Position numbers and translations under genes: made by a program. From assembly GCA_002296965.1 (NCBI GenBank), contig DBIW01000021.1, positions 1 through 16,231 of the forward strand: DNA of 16,231 nt, in the 5' to 3' direction. Numbering within the stretch: position 1 is the first letter of the stretch; each line of letters starts with the position of its first letter. The DNA comes from Treponema sp. UBA792. Lineage in GTDB: Bacteria; Spirochaetota; Spirochaetia; Treponematales; Treponemataceae. A model generated the notes under the pieces. It searched no databases, was not told the DNA's origin, and worked only from the letters and a program-made list of their open reading frames with translations. This document shows positions 14,313 to 16,231 of the stretch, piece by piece.

Positions 14313-15533
14313 ATGAAGAGGCGTTTTTCTTTCTTATCTATTGTTCTTTCCGTTTTTGCTTTCAGTTCATGCAGTTTTTATTTTGGCGGAGGAGTTTCCA
14401 GTGCGGTGGCTTCCAAGACAGAGATGAAGCCGTTTTCCTCTCTTGGAAATCCGATTCTTCTTGTAACACCTGTGTCCGACAGAAAATACCTTCTCGGACT
14501 GGAGAATTCCGGTTCGTGGTGTTCGTATTCAGCCGGTACTGTCGTCATGGTTTACAATCCGGCGTCAGGAACGGTGTACGACTGGGCGTTTACGGAAAGC
14601 CGGCAGTCCGAATGGGTTCATGAATTCCACGCGCTTCCCGGCGGAAAAGAATATGTCGGATTTTATAAGCGCGGATACAGCAACCGTCAGGCTGAATTCA
14701 AATTCCTTTCGGCGGAGACCGGAAAATTCACTTCCTCGCTGACGGACGGAAAGTTTTATTACTGGACGCTTTCCGGAAATTCGGCGATTGCGAAGTTCAT
14801 TCCCGAAAACGGCGGCCGCAGGCTTGTCTGTCTGGAGCTGGGCGGCGGTTCATCTGGAAAACCCGTGGAAGTCGAGCTGGATATATCTGATTTTTCTCAT
14901 GACGATATTGTTCCGGACGGAGAAGGCTCGTTCTTTTTGGTTGATAAGAATTCCGAATCGGAACCGGCTTGTCAGCTTGTTGAGCTCCGGGACGGAAAAA
15001 TACTTTCGAGAACTCCAATCAAAGGACAAAGCGGCGGCACCGGTTATCGGGTTTTTGCGGCGAACAGGGATTCTGTCATTCTGCGCTTTTATTCCGGGGG
15101 CTCGGATTATGACGGATATATGAGTCTGCTTGTTCTGGACAGGAGCGACATTGCCGCTGGAGGAAAAACAGTTTCGGGCGAGCAGATTTATAAGGATGAA
15201 TTTTCTGCCGATGAGATATTCTTTTCGGGTGACGGAATTTATTTGACCTGCCGCAGATGGCGCAAGAATGGTGGTGAGGCGGATATCCGCATCTGTCGGC
15301 TTGAGCTTGACGGCGGAAAAACAGCATACACCGGAACAGAATTTGTTTGCGAAAGCACATCATTTTGCGGAGTTTTTCCGGACGGAGAAAAATGCCGTTT
15401 TGTGGCGGCCGCCAGCGACGACGGCTACAGGAGCAACAGGATTTTCTACATATATGAATTTAATGTGAACGGAAGCGGAACCGTCGGACGGACGGAGATA
15501 AAATTTGCCGATGTTGTGCCGGAGGTTGACTGA
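14313..15533 (+). CDS. Predicted lipoprotein of unknown function
   Basis: The 406-residue product begins MKRRFSFLSIVLSVFAFSSC, a lipoprotein signal peptide with the relaxed spirochaete lipobox FSSC, so C20 would be acylated. The mature chain is beta-rich with recurring short strands (KYLLGLENSG, VVMVYNPASGTVYDW, FKFLSAETGKF, LVELRDGKIL) that look like propeller blades; this is an impression from the pattern. The ATG at 14313 is chosen because it starts the signal peptide; the frame extends 35 residues further up, but that part has no protein-like character. The ribosome site is weak. Its TGA shares a base with the ATG of the next gene, so the two form a coupled pair. The 137 bases before the start hold no convincing promoter. 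Confidence 0.72.
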   Translation: MKRRFSFLSIVLSVFAFSSCSFYFGGGVSSAVASKTEMKPFSSLGNPILLVTPVSDRKYLLGLENSGSWCSYSAGTVVMVYNPASGTVYDWAFTESRQSEWVHEFHALPGGKEYVGFYKRGYSNRQAEFKFLSAETGKFTSSLTDGKFYYWTLSGNSAIAKFIPENGGRRLVCLELGGGSSGKPVEVELDISDFSHDDIVPDGEGSFFLVDKNSESEPACQLVELRDGKILSRTPIKGQSGGTGYRVFAANRDSVILRFYSGGSDYDGYMSLLVLDRSDIAAGGKTVSGEQIYKDEFSADEIFFSGDGIYLTCRRWRKNGGEADIRICRLELDGGKTAYTGTEFVCESTSFCGVFPDGEKCRFVAAASDDGYRSNRIFYIYEFNVNGSGTVGRTEIKFADVVPEVD

Positions 15534-16075
15534 TGAAGAGATTTGTTGCGCTTTTTGTGATTCCGCTGATTTTTTCGGCCGGACTTTTTGCTGACGGGCT
15601 TGTAATGAACCGAATCTCTCCGGAATTCTTCGGATTCGATTGCCGCTATGAGGATTACAATGTTCCGTGTTTTACAGTGGAAAAGGAATTCGGGAACTTC
15701 TTTCCGCTCATAATGTTCGGCCTTCCGCAGGTCGGGCCGGTAAAATTCAGGCTGGGCGGAGGCGCTTCTCTGCTTTATTGGGCGCAGGTTGGCGGCGCGG
15801 CTTCGGTCTCTTACATTCTTCCGACTTCCGGCTGGCCGACGTTTGAGTTCATGCTGCTTGGAACGGTGGATGCGATGTACGTTCTTATCATGGAAGGCTA
15901 TTTTGAGCTGTCGGCATCGCTTTCGGCTCCGCTCATGGTGATGCCGCCTCCTGAAAAATGGGGATTCTTTTTTGGGGCGGGACCGGAAGTCCGTTATGTT
16001 CAGGGGCTTGACTGGAAGAAGTTTCACAAGGTTCGGTTCGGCGTGACGCTTATGGGCGGCGTAAAGTTTTTCTGA
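15533..16075 (+). CDS. Small predicted outer-membrane protein
   Basis: A 180-residue protein with a signal peptide (MKRFVALFVIPLIFSAGLFA, cut before DGL). The mature part is Gly- and aromatic-rich with amphipathic strands (GPVKFRLGGGASLLYWAQ, GFFFGAGPEVRYV), ending in RFGVTLMGGVKFF with terminal phenylalanine. This fits a small eight-strand-type barrel or a related outer-membrane protein. The ATG overlaps the stop of the lipoprotein gene by one base, with GGAGG at 15521-15525 as ribosome site. I do not recognise the family. Coupling suggests that it works together with the lipoprotein at the outer membrane. Confidence 0.7.
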   Translation: MKRFVALFVIPLIFSAGLFADGLVMNRISPEFFGFDCRYEDYNVPCFTVEKEFGNFFPLIMFGLPQVGPVKFRLGGGASLLYWAQVGGAASVSYILPTSGWPTFEFMLLGTVDAMYVLIMEGYFELSASLSAPLMVMPPPEKWGFFFGAGPEVRYVQGLDWKKFHKVRFGVTLMGGVKFF

Positions 16076-16190
16076 ATTCTCCCGTCTTTTCCTCCGGACA
16101 AGCGGACAATAGGTAAAATCCCCTATCGCGCGGAGAGAAAAAGGGGCTTATTCTGGATAGTACGAATTTTCTTGTCACAAGGAGGAACGA

Positions 16191-16231
16191 ATGAGAAAAG
16201 AAAACATCGTGAGCCGCGCGGCGGCGGCCGC
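16191..16231 (+). CDS. Start of an unidentified gene cut by the window edge
   Basis: An ATG with an excellent ribosome site (AAGGAGG at 16179-16185, 5 nt before the start) opens a frame MRKENIVSRAAA that runs off the end. Thirteen codons are too few to identify the product. The gap before it (16076-16190) separates it from the previous gene and may carry its promoter, but no clear -35/-10 pair was seen. Confidence 0.6.
   Translation, partial: MRKENIVSRAAAA

Noticed and set aside
1..16231. CRISPR arrays, tRNA or rRNA genes, insertion sequences
   Set aside because: No regularly spaced repeats, cloverleaf or rRNA segments, and no transposase or integrase coding sequence could be found by reading both strands.

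Overview
The window looks like a chromosomal segment from a spirochaete, most likely a gut or rumen Treponema-type organism. The grounds are a double-membrane envelope gene set (lipoprotein-type ABC exporter, LolA-like carrier, several signal-peptide proteins ending in aromatic residues like outer-membrane barrels), a spirochaete-style relaxed lipobox, a chemoreceptor, an HD-GYP protein, and a DUF3793-flavodoxin pair more familiar from clostridia. The genus is an inference; no rRNA or other marker gene is present.

Layout. 1-1168 is the 3' part of a large repeat-containing surface protein whose C-terminal half has very different base composition; it ends at a strong terminator. 1408-2025 is a stand-alone HD-GYP phosphodiesterase with its own promoter and a palindromic site. 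2082-7394 is a five-gene forward operon: ABC ATPase, two FtsX-type permeases, a periplasmic LolA-like lipoprotein carrier and a predicted outer-membrane barrel, which together suggest a dedicated inner-to-outer-membrane transfer route. 7406-7975 (minus) is a small exported protein. 8030-9778 is an AT-rich island carrying a class II Fic protein, flanked by two direct copies of a terminator-like sequence of about 40 bp. 9821-11958 (minus) is an operon for an outer-membrane protein, a DUF3793 protein and a flavodoxin. Its promoter carries two copies of the palindrome GTTAG-N6-CTAAC spaced 31 bp apart. 12113-14175 is a chemoreceptor broken by one frameshift. 14313-16075 is a lipoprotein gene coupled to a small predicted outer-membrane protein. 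A new gene begins at 16191 and runs off the window.

How it may fit together. The palindrome in front of the flavodoxin operon recurs with one mismatch in front of the HD-GYP gene, at the same place between start of transcription and ribosome binding site. This suggests one dimeric repressor, perhaps a DtxR/TroR-type metal sensor, controlling both iron-sparing metabolism and cyclic-di-GMP breakdown. The regulator itself is not in the window. Most of the remaining genes concern building or modifying the cell envelope.
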